Shown here piece after piece: positions 23,668 to 32,501 of a DNA stretch of 46,055 nt (within the stretch, counting starts at the first letter, position 1; the number at the start of each line of letters is the position of its first letter). The notes below the pieces were generated by a model. That model did no database searches and was not told where the DNA came from. It saw only the letters and a list, made by a program, of their open reading frames with translations. Source of the stretch: Patescibacteria group bacterium. GTDB lineage: Bacteria; Patescibacteriota; Patescibacteriia; Patescibacteriales; UBA12465. The translations under genes and the position numbers were made by a program. The DNA is taken from positions 1 to 46,055 of the forward strand of contig JAIPIE010000001.1 in the NCBI GenBank assembly GCA_021734825.1, given 5' to 3'.

Positions 23668-24969
23668 ATGACTTATCATATAATCACTATCGGTTGTCAG
23701 ATGAATAAAGCCGACAGCGAACGTATCGCTGCTTTTTTGGAAGGGCTGGCTTATAAAAATCAGGCTGACTGGCATAAAGCGGATTTAATCATTCTCACAA
23801 CCTGCGGTATTCGCCAATCAGCCGAGGATAGAGTCTATGGCCTCGTTGGACGCATGCGTAAATTTAATCCTAAAGCCAAGATTGTAATTACGGGCTGTTT
23901 AGCTAATCGTCAGGATGTTCAGAAACGTTTAAATAATATGGTTAATTTATTTATGCCTATAAATAAATTGCCTAATATTTTAGAATTATTGAATAAATCT
24001 CGTATTGATAACACTTTGAGTGCAGATGAGCTGCAAAAAATAAGTGGGGAAAAATATCTAACAATTCAGCCTAAATACGAGAGTAATTTTAGTGCCTATG
24101 TGCCGATTGGTAATGGTTGCAATAACTTTTGTTCCTATTGTGTCGTCCCTTACGCTCGTGGGCGAGAGGTTTATCGTCCGGCCGTTGATATTGTGGCGGA
24201 AGCAAGGGGTTTAATTAAACGGGGCTATAAGGAAATTATTTTAATTGCACAAAATGTTAATAGCTATAAAAGTGCGAGCACGGATTTTCCTAAATTATTG
24301 TCTAAGCTTGCCGCTCTGCCAGGTGATTTTTTCTTACGTTTTTCTTCCAGCCACCCTAAAGATTTATCTGCTGATTTAATTAGGGTCCTAGCCTCTTCAC
24401 CCAAGATTTGCGAGCATTTGCATGTGGCGGTGCAATCAGGTGATGACGATATTTTAAAAGCGATGAATCGTAAATATACAGCTGCTCATTTTCGCTCCTT
24501 AATTAAAAAAATTAGAAAAGTTAAGCCAGGAATTGCCATCACTACCGATGTGATTGTTGGCTTCCCTGGAGAAACAAAAAAACAATTTCAAAATACGGTG
24601 AAATTGTTTAAAGAAATGAATTTTGAGATGGCTTATATTTCCTGCTATAGTCCCAGGCCAGGAACTGTTTCTTGGAATATGAAAGATGATGTGAGCAGGG
24701 AAGAAAAGAAACGTCGGGAAAAAGTGTTGACAGAGATTATAGTGCGTAGTAGTGATAAGATAAATAAGACTTATTTGGGCAAGGAAATTACAGTCTTAGT
24801 AGAAGGAATGAATAAAAAAAATAAATATTATGGTAAAAGTTCAAGTTTTAAGACCATTAGATTTACTGCCCCTGAAGATATGAGCTCAGAAGAAATTATT
24901 GGTAATTTTGTAAAAGTTAAAATTCAAAAAGTAGTAAAGAATAATTTGGAGGGGGAATTAGTAAAATAA
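23668..24969 (+). CDS. miaB: tRNA-2-methylthio-N6-dimethylallyladenosine synthase MiaB
   Basis: Radical-SAM methylthiotransferase that adds the 2-methylthio group to i6A37 of tRNAs reading UNN codons. The N-terminal UPF0004 domain has three cluster cysteines (Cys10, Cys46 and Cys77). The radical-SAM motif is CNNFCSYC (151-158), and a TRAM RNA-binding domain forms the C-terminus. I used the ATG at 23668 (433 aa); an in-frame GTG at 23641 would overlap the preceding gene. It sits directly before miaA, which makes its substrate, so the two steps are encoded together. The cysteine pattern and C-terminal TRAM support MiaB; MtaB/RimO are the alternatives. Confidence 0.92.
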   Translation: MTYHIITIGCQMNKADSERIAAFLEGLAYKNQADWHKADLIILTTCGIRQSAEDRVYGLVGRMRKFNPKAKIVITGCLANRQDVQKRLNNMVNLFMPINKLPNILELLNKSRIDNTLSADELQKISGEKYLTIQPKYESNFSAYVPIGNGCNNFCSYCVVPYARGREVYRPAVDIVAEARGLIKRGYKEIILIAQNVNSYKSASTDFPKLLSKLAALPGDFFLRFSSSHPKDLSADLIRVLASSPKICEHLHVAVQSGDDDILKAMNRKYTAAHFRSLIKKIRKVKPGIAITTDVIVGFPGETKKQFQNTVKLFKEMNFEMAYISCYSPRPGTVSWNMKDDVSREEKKRREKVLTEIIVRSSDKINKTYLGKEITVLVEGMNKKNKYYGKSSSFKTIRFTAPEDMSSEEIIGNFVKVKIQKVVKNNLEGELVK

Positions 24970-24971
24970 AA

Positions 24972-25898
24972 ATGACAAAAAATAAGAAAAAATTAGTCTT
25001 AGTTATTCTTGGTCCGACTGCCTCCGGTAAGACGGCTTTAGGGGTACACTTGGCAGCTAAGTTTCAGGGTGAAATTGTTTCAGCTGATAGTCGTCAGGTC
25101 TATCAAGGTATGGATATTGGTACGGGTAAGGACCTGAACGAATATAAAGTTGCGCGCAAAAAAATCCCTTATCATTTAATTGATGTTGTCAGTCCCAAGG
25201 ATGATTTTAATGTAGCGAAATATAAAAAGCTGGCTCTTGCTGCTATCTCTGATATCATCACACGCTCTAAGTTGCCGATTATTGTTGGGGGCACCGGCCT
25301 ATATTTACAAGCCCTTGTTGATAATTATGATTTAAGCCCAATAAGACCAAATTTAACGAAACGTAAAGAATTAGAGGCTTTAAGTCGTGAAGATTTATTC
25401 TTACGTTTAGAAAAATTAAAACCAGAATTTGCGCATAAGCTGAATAATAGTGATAAACATAATCCCCGCCGTTTAGTGCGCTATCTAGAAATTTTAGAAC
25501 AGGGCGGAAAGTTATCGGGCAAGCAAGACTCAGATTATAATTTTTTGCTGATTGGTCTAGATTTTCCCGACGAAATTTTGCGGGAGCGGATTGTTAAACG
25601 TATTAAAGATCGTTTAGACAACGAGGGAATGGTGGACGAAGTGCGTCGTTTAAATGACGAAGGTGTGAGTTGGGAACGTTTAATTTCTTTCGGTTTGGAA
25701 TATAAATTTATTAGTTATTATTTACTTGAACGTCTTAATTATGAAGAAATGATTCAGAAATTAAGCGACGCTTCCTATCGCTTCGCTAAGCGTCAAAAGA
25801 CTTGGTTTAAACGCTGGGAGGGACAGGGGCGGGAAATACATTGGTTAAAAGACGAAAAAGAGGCGGAAATGCTGATAAATCAAACAGAAAGCGATTAG
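24972..25898 (+). CDS. miaA: tRNA dimethylallyltransferase MiaA
   Basis: Transfers a dimethylallyl group from DMAPP to N6 of A37 in tRNA, giving i6A, the substrate of MiaB. The 308-residue protein has the P-loop GPTASGKT (14-21), then SADSRQVYQGMDIGTGK with the DSxQ motif and the GGTGLYLQAL motif. A C-terminal helical region carries RFAKRQKTWFKR. It starts two bases after the miaB stop, so the two are translationally coupled. A G-rich run in the end of miaB (GGAGGGGG) lies about 20 bases before the ATG, rather far for an SD. Confidence 0.97.
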   Translation: MTKNKKKLVLVILGPTASGKTALGVHLAAKFQGEIVSADSRQVYQGMDIGTGKDLNEYKVARKKIPYHLIDVVSPKDDFNVAKYKKLALAAISDIITRSKLPIIVGGTGLYLQALVDNYDLSPIRPNLTKRKELEALSREDLFLRLEKLKPEFAHKLNNSDKHNPRRLVRYLEILEQGGKLSGKQDSDYNFLLIGLDFPDEILRERIVKRIKDRLDNEGMVDEVRRLNDEGVSWERLISFGLEYKFISYYLLERLNYEEMIQKLSDASYRFAKRQKTWFKRWEGQGREIHWLKDEKEAEMLINQTESD

Positions 25899-25973
25899 TT
25901 AATCAGCTTGTGTCAGCCTATCTCTAATAATTAAAATAATAATTTTGAATTGATAATAAGTCGCGATGTAATT

Positions 25974-26951
25974 ATGCAAAATTTTTGGCAACAATTAAAT
26001 AAGCCTATATTAGCCCTAGCGCCCATGTGTGGTGTTACTGATTTGCCTTTTCGTTTGATGTGTAAAAAATTGGGAGCGGATGTAGTTTATACAGAAATGA
26101 TTATGGTCCAGTCTTTAGTGAGAAAAAACCCTAGTGCTTTGCGTTTAGCGGAGCTAGTGGACGATGAAAAGCCAGTGGTTGTTCAACTAGGAGGCAAAGA
26201 ACCAGAATATTTTAAAGAGTCGGCTAAAATTGCTAAAGAATTAGGCGCTAGTGGAATTGATATTAATTTTGGCTGCCCGGCTAAAAAAATAGCTGGTAAT
26301 GATAGCGGGGTTGCGCTTTTGCGTAATCTGCCTTTAGCTAGAGAAATTATTGTTCAAACAATTGCGGGGGCCGGCGGTTTGCCTGTCTCCATTAAGACTA
26401 GAACGAGTATTAAAATGAAAGATGGTAGCCTTCAAACCAGCTTGGATTTGTTAGAATATGTTAAAGATTTGCCCATTGCCGCTGTCATGATTCATGGTCG
26501 CTCTTTTGAGGCGCCATGGATTGAAGGGGTGGACTATGATTATATTAGAAAAGTTAAAGAAAAATTTAAAGGTATTGTTTTAGCTAATGGCGGCATTTAT
26601 GAACCAGAAAAGGCTAAGGAGGCCTTAGTGATCAGTCAAGCTAACGGTCTTGGTATTGGCCATGGCGTCTATGGCCGTCCTTGGATTTTTCAAGAGATTA
26701 AAGACTATCTTCAAACTGGAAAATATACAACCAAGACTTGGGCCGAGAAAAAAGCAATCGCCTTAGAACATCTTGAACTCGTTTATAATATAAAAGGAGA
26801 ACTGGGCTTGCCAGAATTTAAAAAACAATTGCTTTGGTATATTAAAGGTCTGCCGGGAGCTTCTGCTTACCGAGAAAAGATGTCGCAGATAAATAAGCTG
26901 GAAGATTTTAAACAAGCCCTCCTTGATTTCCCCGATGAAATTGAGAGCTAA
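25974..26951 (+). CDS. tRNA-dihydrouridine synthase (Dus family)
   Basis: FMN-dependent reductase that converts uridine to dihydrouridine in the D-loop of tRNAs. It has the TIM-barrel start ALAPMCGVTDLPFR, the NFGCPAKKIAG block with catalytic Cys101, SIKTRT, IHGRSFE (usually HGRTR) and the FMN-phosphate GGI...GIGHGVYGRPWIF segment. The 325-residue length fits. I took the ATG at 25974; the frame is open back to a TTG at 25950. Which of DusA/B/C-type positions it modifies cannot be told. It follows miaB-miaA, making a tRNA-modification cluster, and ends at a bidirectional terminator. Confidence 0.93.
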   Translation: MQNFWQQLNKPILALAPMCGVTDLPFRLMCKKLGADVVYTEMIMVQSLVRKNPSALRLAELVDDEKPVVVQLGGKEPEYFKESAKIAKELGASGIDINFGCPAKKIAGNDSGVALLRNLPLAREIIVQTIAGAGGLPVSIKTRTSIKMKDGSLQTSLDLLEYVKDLPIAAVMIHGRSFEAPWIEGVDYDYIRKVKEKFKGIVLANGGIYEPEKAKEALVISQANGLGIGHGVYGRPWIFQEIKDYLQTGKYTTKTWAEKKAIALEHLELVYNIKGELGLPEFKKQLLWYIKGLPGASAYREKMSQINKLEDFKQALLDFPDEIES

Positions 26952-26963
26952 GATTTCTTATCA

Positions 26964-26993
26964 AAAAACGACCGTTTTTATTTGGTCGTTTTT
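26964..26993. terminator. Bidirectional terminator, dus / gatB
   Basis: AAAAACGACC (26964-26973) pairs with GGTCGTTTTT (26984-26993). Both strands give a T-run, closing the plus-strand tRNA-modification unit and the minus-strand gatB. Confidence 0.93.
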
Positions 26994-27006
26994 GTTTAGC
27001 TTGAGC

Positions 27007-28515
27007 TTATTCACTTAATATTTTTTCCAGCATTAATTTGAGTTTTTCCGGATTAGCCTTACCTTTGGTTTCCGCCATTACCTTACCAACGAAAAATTGA
27101 ATTAAGGGTAATTTGCCGGCCTTATATTCTTGGGCTTGCTTGGGGTTAGCTTTAATCACATCCCTTATCGCCTTTTCTAGTTCTTCATCATTATCCAGTT
27201 GTTCAAGACCGAGTTTCTCCATAATATCGGTTGGATCGCCGCCCTCCCAATACATAATTTCCATGATTCTTTGTCCAGCATTGGAATTAATTTTATTTTG
27301 CCAGATTAAAGCTAATAGTTCAGCAAAATTCTCGGCCGTCATTTTTAAATTGGCAGCGCTTCTTTTATCAGTATTTAAATTCTTTAAAAGTTCGCTGATA
27401 ATCCAATTGGCGGCCATTTGAGCGGCATTTTTATCTTGGCGCTCAAAATCATCGCCGTTAGCTTCAATCCAGGCGCCCATTTCCGAAACTACATTTTCAA
27501 AAAAAGCAGACAAATCTTTATCATTGGCAATTGTTTCAGCGCTAGCAGCTTTGAGGCCGTATTGTTTTTGAAAGCGTTTTTTCTTGGTGGCTGGCAATTC
27601 CACTAAACTTTGTTTAAGACTTTTTATCCAAGCGTCATCAATAATAATTGGTGGAATATCTGGTTCAGGGAAGTAGCGATAATCAGCGGCGCTTTCTTTG
27701 CGGCGCTGAGCGACGGTTTCATTTTTCTTTTCATCCCAACCCCTTGTTTCCGGAATAATTTCTTCTTTATTATCTAAAGCAATGCTCTGTCGCTCTATTT
27801 CGTAATTAATTGCCTTTTCTACCGAACGAAATGAATTGATATTTTTAACCTCTACTTTCGCGTTTAGTTTCTTTTTGCCTGTTTGTATAATCAAGCCGTC
27901 TTTATATTCCCAATTGCCTTTTTTCTGTAAACTAATATTTGCTTCACAGCGCATTTCTCCTTTTTCCATATCAGCGTTGCTTACTTCAAGAAAACGAAGG
28001 ACACGCTGATAGGCCTGGCAAAAACTCTTGGCTTCCTCGGCACTGGCAATTACCGGTTCAGTCACTAATTCAACTAAGGGTGTACCGGCACGATTGAAAT
28101 CAATTAAAGTATCTTTGCTACCTTGAGGATGAAAAGACTTACCCGTGTCTTCTTCTAGGTGAATGCGGGTGATGGCAATTTCTTTATCGCCCACAGCTAA
28201 ACTCCCCTGATAGCAGAAGGGCTGATCATATTGAGAAATCTGATAACCCTTAGGGAGGTCAGGGTAGAAATAATTTTTGCGGTCAAATTTTGAATTGCGG
28301 TTAATCTGACAATCAAGAGCTAGACCGATAAGCAGGGTCCAGTCAATCGCTTGCTTATTTGGTACGGGTAAGGTGCCGGGATGACCAAGACAAATCGGAC
28401 AGACCGTAGTGTTGGCCGCCTTACCCTCAGAATCATTATTACAAGAGCAAAACATTTTGCTTTTTGTTTTTAGTTCGGCGTGGATTTCCAGGCCGATGAT
28501 AATATCGTATTTCAT
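27007..28515 (-). CDS. gatB: Asp-tRNA(Asn)/Glu-tRNA(Gln) amidotransferase subunit B
   Basis: Kinase/tRNA-binding subunit of GatCAB, which converts Glu-tRNA(Gln) (and Asp-tRNA(Asn)) to the amide form. The 502-residue protein begins with GLEIHAELKTKSKMFCSC. It has the zinc cysteines C23-x-C25 and C39-x-x-C42 (VCPICLGHPG) and the LPKGYQISQYDQPFC and EVKNINSFRSVEKA blocks. The helical YqeY-like tail domain covers roughly residues 360-502. gatA and gatC are not adjacent here. It appears to be a single-gene unit between two terminators. Confidence 0.97.
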   Translation of the reverse strand: MKYDIIIGLEIHAELKTKSKMFCSCNNDSEGKAANTTVCPICLGHPGTLPVPNKQAIDWTLLIGLALDCQINRNSKFDRKNYFYPDLPKGYQISQYDQPFCYQGSLAVGDKEIAITRIHLEEDTGKSFHPQGSKDTLIDFNRAGTPLVELVTEPVIASAEEAKSFCQAYQRVLRFLEVSNADMEKGEMRCEANISLQKKGNWEYKDGLIIQTGKKKLNAKVEVKNINSFRSVEKAINYEIERQSIALDNKEEIIPETRGWDEKKNETVAQRRKESAADYRYFPEPDIPPIIIDDAWIKSLKQSLVELPATKKKRFQKQYGLKAASAETIANDKDLSAFFENVVSEMGAWIEANGDDFERQDKNAAQMAANWIISELLKNLNTDKRSAANLKMTAENFAELLALIWQNKINSNAGQRIMEIMYWEGGDPTDIMEKLGLEQLDNDEELEKAIRDVIKANPKQAQEYKAGKLPLIQFFVGKVMAETKGKANPEKLKLMLEKILSE

Positions 28516-28572
28516 ATATCTCTATTTTAACGGAAAATGTGTATTCAGGAAAGTATTTTACGAGTTTATAAG

Positions 28573-28592
28573 AAAAAAGCCCCAAAAGGGGC
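28573..28592 (-). terminator. Terminator of the nucleotide-metabolism operon
   Basis: On the minus strand, GCCCC-TTTT-GGGGC followed by a six-T run, starting eight bases after the dTMP kinase-dUTPase stop. Confidence 0.9.
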
Positions 28593-28599
28593 AATAATC

Positions 28600-29970
28600 T
28601 TAGAAAAGTCCGGTACTGCCGAAGCCGTTTTCACCACGTTCACCTTCGTTTTTAACCGGACCTTCTTTAATAATGGGAGTATCAATTTTTTGAATAAGTA
28701 GTTGAGCGATTTTTTGACCAGTCTGAATATGATAAATATCTTCACTTAAATTTTTGAAAACAACTTTAATTTCACCCCGGTAACTAGAATCAATTACTCC
28801 GCCTAAGGTGGTAAAACCTTGACTAGCTAAACCACTTTTGTCCCAAATTAAACCGACATAGCCAGCCGGTATAGCCATTTTAATGCCAGTTGGTATTGAA
28901 TCTTGACCGTAAGCAGGGATGGAGCAGTTTTCAGCGGCATAAAGATCGAGTCCGGCATCACTAGAATGAGAACGAGAGGGTAGCTTAGCATTTGAACTTA
29001 AGCGTTCCACGGTGATTTCTTGAAGAATTTCATTATTAGAGACAGGCTTTATGTCGGCGACTGGAGAGATATTCTCATTTTCACTACCTATACTCACATT
29101 TCCCTCTACATCTTCAGGATGAGCGGCCAGGGCTCTTTCTTGGGAATCTGAAAGGGAATTAGATATTTGTTCAAGGGAAATGCGAGGAGCATTAACCAGT
29201 TCTGGTAAATTTGGGCCAACCTTGCCCTTATTAATTAAAATATCGCTCATTATCTGAAAATCAGGTTTTTTTGGTTCGCTAGAATTACCGCCTAAAATGC
29301 GATTAGTGTGCAGCCAAACAAGATAATGAATATCTTCTCGACTCATAATTTCGCCGTTACGAGTGCATTTGATTAAGCGAAAATCTGCTAAGTTTTGGGC
29401 GATATCAAGGTAAGCTTTCTCGGCTTTTTTTAAGTGTTGAAGATTATCTTCGTGAATATCTTTGGTTTTTCCTTTCCAATCTTCACGTTGACGATTTTGA
29501 GCCATTTTTTGGGAAACGTCAGCTTCAACCTGGAGAATTAGGTATAAATCTGGTTTAGGAATATTGAAAATCTTGTATTCGATTTCACTGAGCCAGTTGA
29601 AAAATAATTTACGTTCTAAGGCATTCTCAATTTTTCCGCCTTGATGAGCAAAGTTAGAGGAAATATAGCGATTAGAGATAACAATTTTTCCCTGTTTTAA
29701 CCATTCACGAATTTGAAAACTTGCATCAAAGCGGTCGACAGCATAAAAGAGTGAGGCGGCATACGGATTTACATCATCAGCGTTGCCATATTTCCCGGAT
29801 AAGTATTCTTCCACCATGCCAGCGGATTTAGTGTTATATTGAGGAAAATCAGCAATTTCAACCTCGTAGCGTTCGGCTACCAGTTTGCTCGCCAAAAGCT
29901 GCAGCTGGGTTGTTTTCCCGGAGCCGTCAGTGCCGTCTATCACGATAAATTTTCCTGAATAATTAGACAT
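28600..29970 (-). CDS. Fused dTMP kinase - dUTPase
   Basis: A single 456-residue frame with two enzymes. Residues 1-230: thymidylate kinase, with P-loop GTDGSGKTT (13-21), DRFDAS and NRYISSN motifs and a lid-type Arg/Lys segment. Residues 230-315: Ser/Glu/Pro-rich linker. Residues 319-456: trimeric-type dUTPase with all five motifs, SDAGLDLY (337-344), KSGLA (378-382), GVIDSSYRGE (391-400), GQKIAQLLI and the P-loop-like RGENGFGSTG (445-454). It would phosphorylate dTMP to dTDP and hydrolyse dUTP to dUMP. I used the ATG at 29970; an in-frame TTG at 30018 also exists. Last gene of the thyA cluster. Confidence 0.93.
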   Translation of the reverse strand: MSNYSGKFIVIDGTDGSGKTTQLQLLASKLVAERYEVEIADFPQYNTKSAGMVEEYLSGKYGNADDVNPYAASLFYAVDRFDASFQIREWLKQGKIVISNRYISSNFAHQGGKIENALERKLFFNWLSEIEYKIFNIPKPDLYLILQVEADVSQKMAQNRQREDWKGKTKDIHEDNLQHLKKAEKAYLDIAQNLADFRLIKCTRNGEIMSREDIHYLVWLHTNRILGGNSSEPKKPDFQIMSDILINKGKVGPNLPELVNAPRISLEQISNSLSDSQERALAAHPEDVEGNVSIGSENENISPVADIKPVSNNEILQEITVERLSSNAKLPSRSHSSDAGLDLYAAENCSIPAYGQDSIPTGIKMAIPAGYVGLIWDKSGLASQGFTTLGGVIDSSYRGEIKVVFKNLSEDIYHIQTGQKIAQLLIQKIDTPIIKEGPVKNEGERGENGFGSTGLF

Positions 29971-30050
29971 AGTTTCTGTTTGTATATTTAGGATAATAAA
30001 AGAGTGCCTTGGGGTCAAGCCTCAGCACTCCTCCTAATGCTGTGTCTATT

Positions 30051-30605
30051 TTAATTTTGTATCTCTTTGATGATTTTGTCAATCTGAGCGTAGAGCGCTG
30101 GCAAATCTCCGTTATTATCCAAATGGAAATGAGCGCTCGCCATTACTTCTGGAATTTGTAGCTCCGCTTCGCGTTGACCGTCCTCAATAAAGTCTTCATA
30201 GCTTTTTTGATCATCGCCAGCGTTCTCGTTACGGGCTTTTAATCTGTCATATCTCAACTTTTCTTCTGCTTCAATGCTGATTAAATAAAAATTTGGTAAT
30301 TTTCTTAGTTCGCTCACATCATCTAAGCGCCTAACACCGTCAATTATCACAATTTCATGTTGGTCATTTTTTACATCTTCGGCAATGACTCGTGCTAGAG
30401 TGTCGCTACCAAAACGATTGCGTAAGTCAAGTGACAGGTTTTGCATGTTTTCTCGGGAAATAGGTAGATAGAGTCTGTTTAAAATATCACGCAGTGATGT
30501 GGAAAATTTGGCATTACCGGCATCATGTTTTTCGCTGATATATTTTTGACACACTGCCTTGCCGCTGGCAATCTTACCAACAAAACCAAGAATTAATTTG
30601 GGCAT
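30051..30605 (-). CDS. P-loop nucleotide kinase-like protein
   Basis: A 184-residue protein of the AAA/NMP-kinase fold, resembling dephospho-CoA kinase or (d)NMP kinases. The N-terminus is LILGFVGKIASGKAV, where the Walker A is GxxxxGK followed by Ala-Val in place of the usual Ser/Thr that coordinates Mg2+. A DGVRRLDD segment with the acidic residue after a hydrophobic strand (IVIIDG) serves as Walker B. The C-terminal half has a lid-like Arg/Lys-rich stretch (LRYDRLKARNEN). It lies inside the dNTP operon, so a nucleotide substrate is likely. The altered P-loop raises doubt about activity. Confidence 0.75.
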   Translation of the reverse strand: MPKLILGFVGKIASGKAVCQKYISEKHDAGNAKFSTSLRDILNRLYLPISRENMQNLSLDLRNRFGSDTLARVIAEDVKNDQHEIVIIDGVRRLDDVSELRKLPNFYLISIEAEEKLRYDRLKARNENAGDDQKSYEDFIEDGQREAELQIPEVMASAHFHLDNNGDLPALYAQIDKIIKEIQN

Positions 30606-30613
30606 AATATTTA

Positions 30614-31117
30614 CTAATAAATTACTTTATATTTAAGCATTACTGTATTTTCATTAAGCTTAAGGCACTCTTTTAGTTCTAAATTATGCTCCATTTCTTC
30701 ACTAAACAGCGAAATGCCGCTACCAAACAATTTAGGCTCAATACTAATAATGATTTCCGAGATCAGTTTCTTTTTTAAAAATAAGGTGTTGAGAAAGGCG
30801 CCGCCACCCAAAAGAGCCTTTTTAAAACCCTTTTGTTCTAGCTCCAACAGCACTGTCTCCGGCTCTCCTTGAACCCACTTTAGTAAATCATCAATATCTT
30901 CACCGCCGTTGTAGGAAAAAACCACATTTAGTCTACCCGGTAAAGGTTTGGGGAAAGTCTTAAAAGTATTCTCGCCCATCATAATAACACCAAAATCTTT
31001 GGAGGTTTGCACAAATAATTGCTTATCTTCTTTACTGGTCCAATCGGCTAACTGATTTTTATCTTTAGCAATTTTGCCATCGGCCGTTATGGCCATAATT
31101 AGAGTTACAGGAATCAT
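30614..31117 (-). CDS. Dihydrofolate reductase-like protein (RibD C-terminal family)
   Basis: A 167-residue NADPH-dependent reductase-like protein. Features are the N-terminal MAITADGKIA strand-turn, MMGENTFKTFP and PGRLNVVFS segments, and the LLGGGAFLNTLFLKKKLISE block followed by EPKLFGSG, the hallmark of the RibD_C/DHFR superfamily. Position directly after thyA argues that it regenerates tetrahydrofolate used up by thymidylate synthase, as a DHFR would. A pyrimidine reductase of riboflavin synthesis is less likely because no other rib genes are near. Eight bases separate it from the next gene. Confidence 0.82.
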   Translation of the reverse strand: MIPVTLIMAITADGKIAKDKNQLADWTSKEDKQLFVQTSKDFGVIMMGENTFKTFPKPLPGRLNVVFSYNGGEDIDDLLKWVQGEPETVLLELEQKGFKKALLGGGAFLNTLFLKKKLISEIIISIEPKLFGSGISLFSEEMEHNLELKECLKLNENTVMLKYKVIY

Positions 31118-31126
31118 AGATTAATA

Positions 31127-31942
31127 TTATATTGCTATTGGCGCTTTGATGCCCGGTAAGGGGTCGTAGCCCTCAAGTGTAAAATCTTCATATTTAAAAG
31201 AAAAAATATCTTTTACCGAAGGATTAATAATCATTTTTGGTAGAGTACGAGGAGTGCGACTTAATTGTTCAGCCACTTGTTCGCGATGATTATTATAAAT
31301 ATGTAAGTCACCGAAAGTATGGATAAAATCACCGAGTTTTTTACCAGTGACTTGCGCTACCATCATTGTTAATAAAGCGTAAGAGGCGATATTGAAAGGT
31401 ACGCCTAGAAATAAATCAGCACTGCGTTGATAAAGTTGACAAGAGAGTCGGTCGTCGGCGTCTACATAAAATTGGAATAAACTGTGACAGGGCGGTGGTG
31501 CAGTTTTTTTTCCGGAAATTAAAGTTCTCAAGTCGCCGACATTCCAGCCACTAACGATAATTCTTCTGGAACTAGGATTATGTTTAATCATTTCAATTGC
31601 TTCGGCAATTTGATTGATTTTATCGCCGTTGGTTGTCTCCCAGGCGGTCCATTGCTTGCCATAGATAGGACCTAAGTCTCCGTTTTCATCAGCCCACTCA
31701 TCCCAAATTGAGACGCCATGATCATTTAAGTATTTTATGTTTGTGTCTCCTTGTAGAAACCACAGTAATTCATAAATAATAGATTTTAAATGCAGCTTCT
31801 TGGTAGTTAAAAGAGGGAAGCCTTGATTTAAATCAAAACGAGCTTGTCGGCCAAAGACACTGCTTGTGCCCGTGCCGGTGCGATCGTCTTTGCCTCGACC
31901 ATTTTCTGAAACATCTTTTAATAAATCCAAATATGCTTTCAT
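31127..31942 (-). CDS. thyA: Thymidylate synthase ThyA
   Basis: Methylates dUMP to dTMP with methylene-tetrahydrofolate. The 271-residue protein (E. coli 264) contains the dUMP phosphate-binding DRTGTGT near residues 20-26, LLTTKKLHLKSIIYELLWFL, and WDEWADENGDLGPIYGKQW. The catalytic Cys152 is in APPPCHSLFQFY and the C-terminal half carries YQRSADLFLGVPFNIASYALL. It is the central gene of the cluster: the deaminase upstream supplies dUMP, the reductase downstream recycles folate, and the fused kinase processes dTMP. Confidence 0.98.
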   Translation of the reverse strand: MKAYLDLLKDVSENGRGKDDRTGTGTSSVFGRQARFDLNQGFPLLTTKKLHLKSIIYELLWFLQGDTNIKYLNDHGVSIWDEWADENGDLGPIYGKQWTAWETTNGDKINQIAEAIEMIKHNPSSRRIIVSGWNVGDLRTLISGKKTAPPPCHSLFQFYVDADDRLSCQLYQRSADLFLGVPFNIASYALLTMMVAQVTGKKLGDFIHTFGDLHIYNNHREQVAEQLSRTPRTLPKMIINPSVKDIFSFKYEDFTLEGYDPLPGIKAPIAI

Positions 31943-31949
31943 ATATTTA

Positions 31950-32465
31950 TTATTTCATGTCTTTATAAATTGTCATTTCCTCAGATAGTAGGGCAAATTC
32001 TATGCCTGCTTGTTCAAAAATTTCCTTACTACGACCGCCAGCATGATAATCTTGAGCACAGACAACTTTCTTAATACCACAGTTAATAATCATTTTCGCA
32101 CAGGTATAGCAAGGAGTCATTTTGCAATATAAAGTACCGCCATCAATAGATATACCCATACGAGCTGCTTCACAAATTGCATTTTGTTCAGCGTGAGTAG
32201 TACGGATGCAGTGTTTGCTGACACTGCCATCAACGTTGGTGACGGTGTGAAGTTCGTGTCCAACTTCATCACAATGAGGAAGACCGATTGGGGAGCCGAC
32301 ATAACCGGTAGCCACGATACGACGATCACGAGTAATAACACAACCAGCGCGACCACGATCACAGGACCCACGAGATCCGATCATTTCGGTGATTTTCATA
32401 AAGTACTCATCCCAAGAAGGACGAACATAATTATTTTCTGTACTCATAATTTTAATGTTATCCAT
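31950..32465 (-). CDS. dCMP deaminase family protein
   Basis: Zinc deaminase that turns dCMP into dUMP for ThyA. It has the RPSWDEYFMKI start region, SCDRGRAGCVITRD, the zinc ligands in THAEQNAI (His and catalytic Glu) and PCYTC, and the GIKKVVCAQDYHAGG segment. The 171-residue length agrees with bacterial dCMP deaminases. A second ATG at 32447 is an equally possible start, because homologues begin close to the RPSWDEYF block. First gene of the minus-strand dNTP operon, with a promoter at 32487-32514 overlapped by an inverted repeat. ComEB-like deaminases are the alternative. Confidence 0.93.
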   Translation of the reverse strand: MDNIKIMSTENNYVRPSWDEYFMKITEMIGSRGSCDRGRAGCVITRDRRIVATGYVGSPIGLPHCDEVGHELHTVTNVDGSVSKHCIRTTHAEQNAICEAARMGISIDGGTLYCKMTPCYTCAKMIINCGIKKVVCAQDYHAGGRSKEIFEQAGIEFALLSEEMTIYKDMK

Positions 32466-32481
32466 AATTATTTAGGCACTG

Positions 32482-32501
32482 CTTCTATTGTAGTATAGAA
32501 G
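32482..32501. promoter_or_regulatory. Inverted repeat over the -10 of the dNTP operon (candidate operator)
   Basis: CTTCTAT (32482-32488), six-base spacer, ATAGAAG (32495-32501), a perfect 7-bp palindrome covering the -10 hexamer. It does not match the NrdR box. It is a plausible repressor site for the dCMP deaminase-thyA operon. Confidence 0.45.

Noticed and set aside
29971..30018. Longer N-terminus of the dTMP kinase-dUTPase from a TTG at 30018
   Set aside because: The added 16 residues are not part of a dTMP kinase, and the ATG at 29970 gives the normal start close to the P-loop. The TTGACC there may also serve as a -35 element.
30001..30050. Small inverted repeat (CAGCATT...AGTGCTG) as a terminator between the kinase-like and fused genes
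   Set aside because: One mismatch in the stem, a very short loop and no T-run on the minus strand; too weak to report as a terminator.
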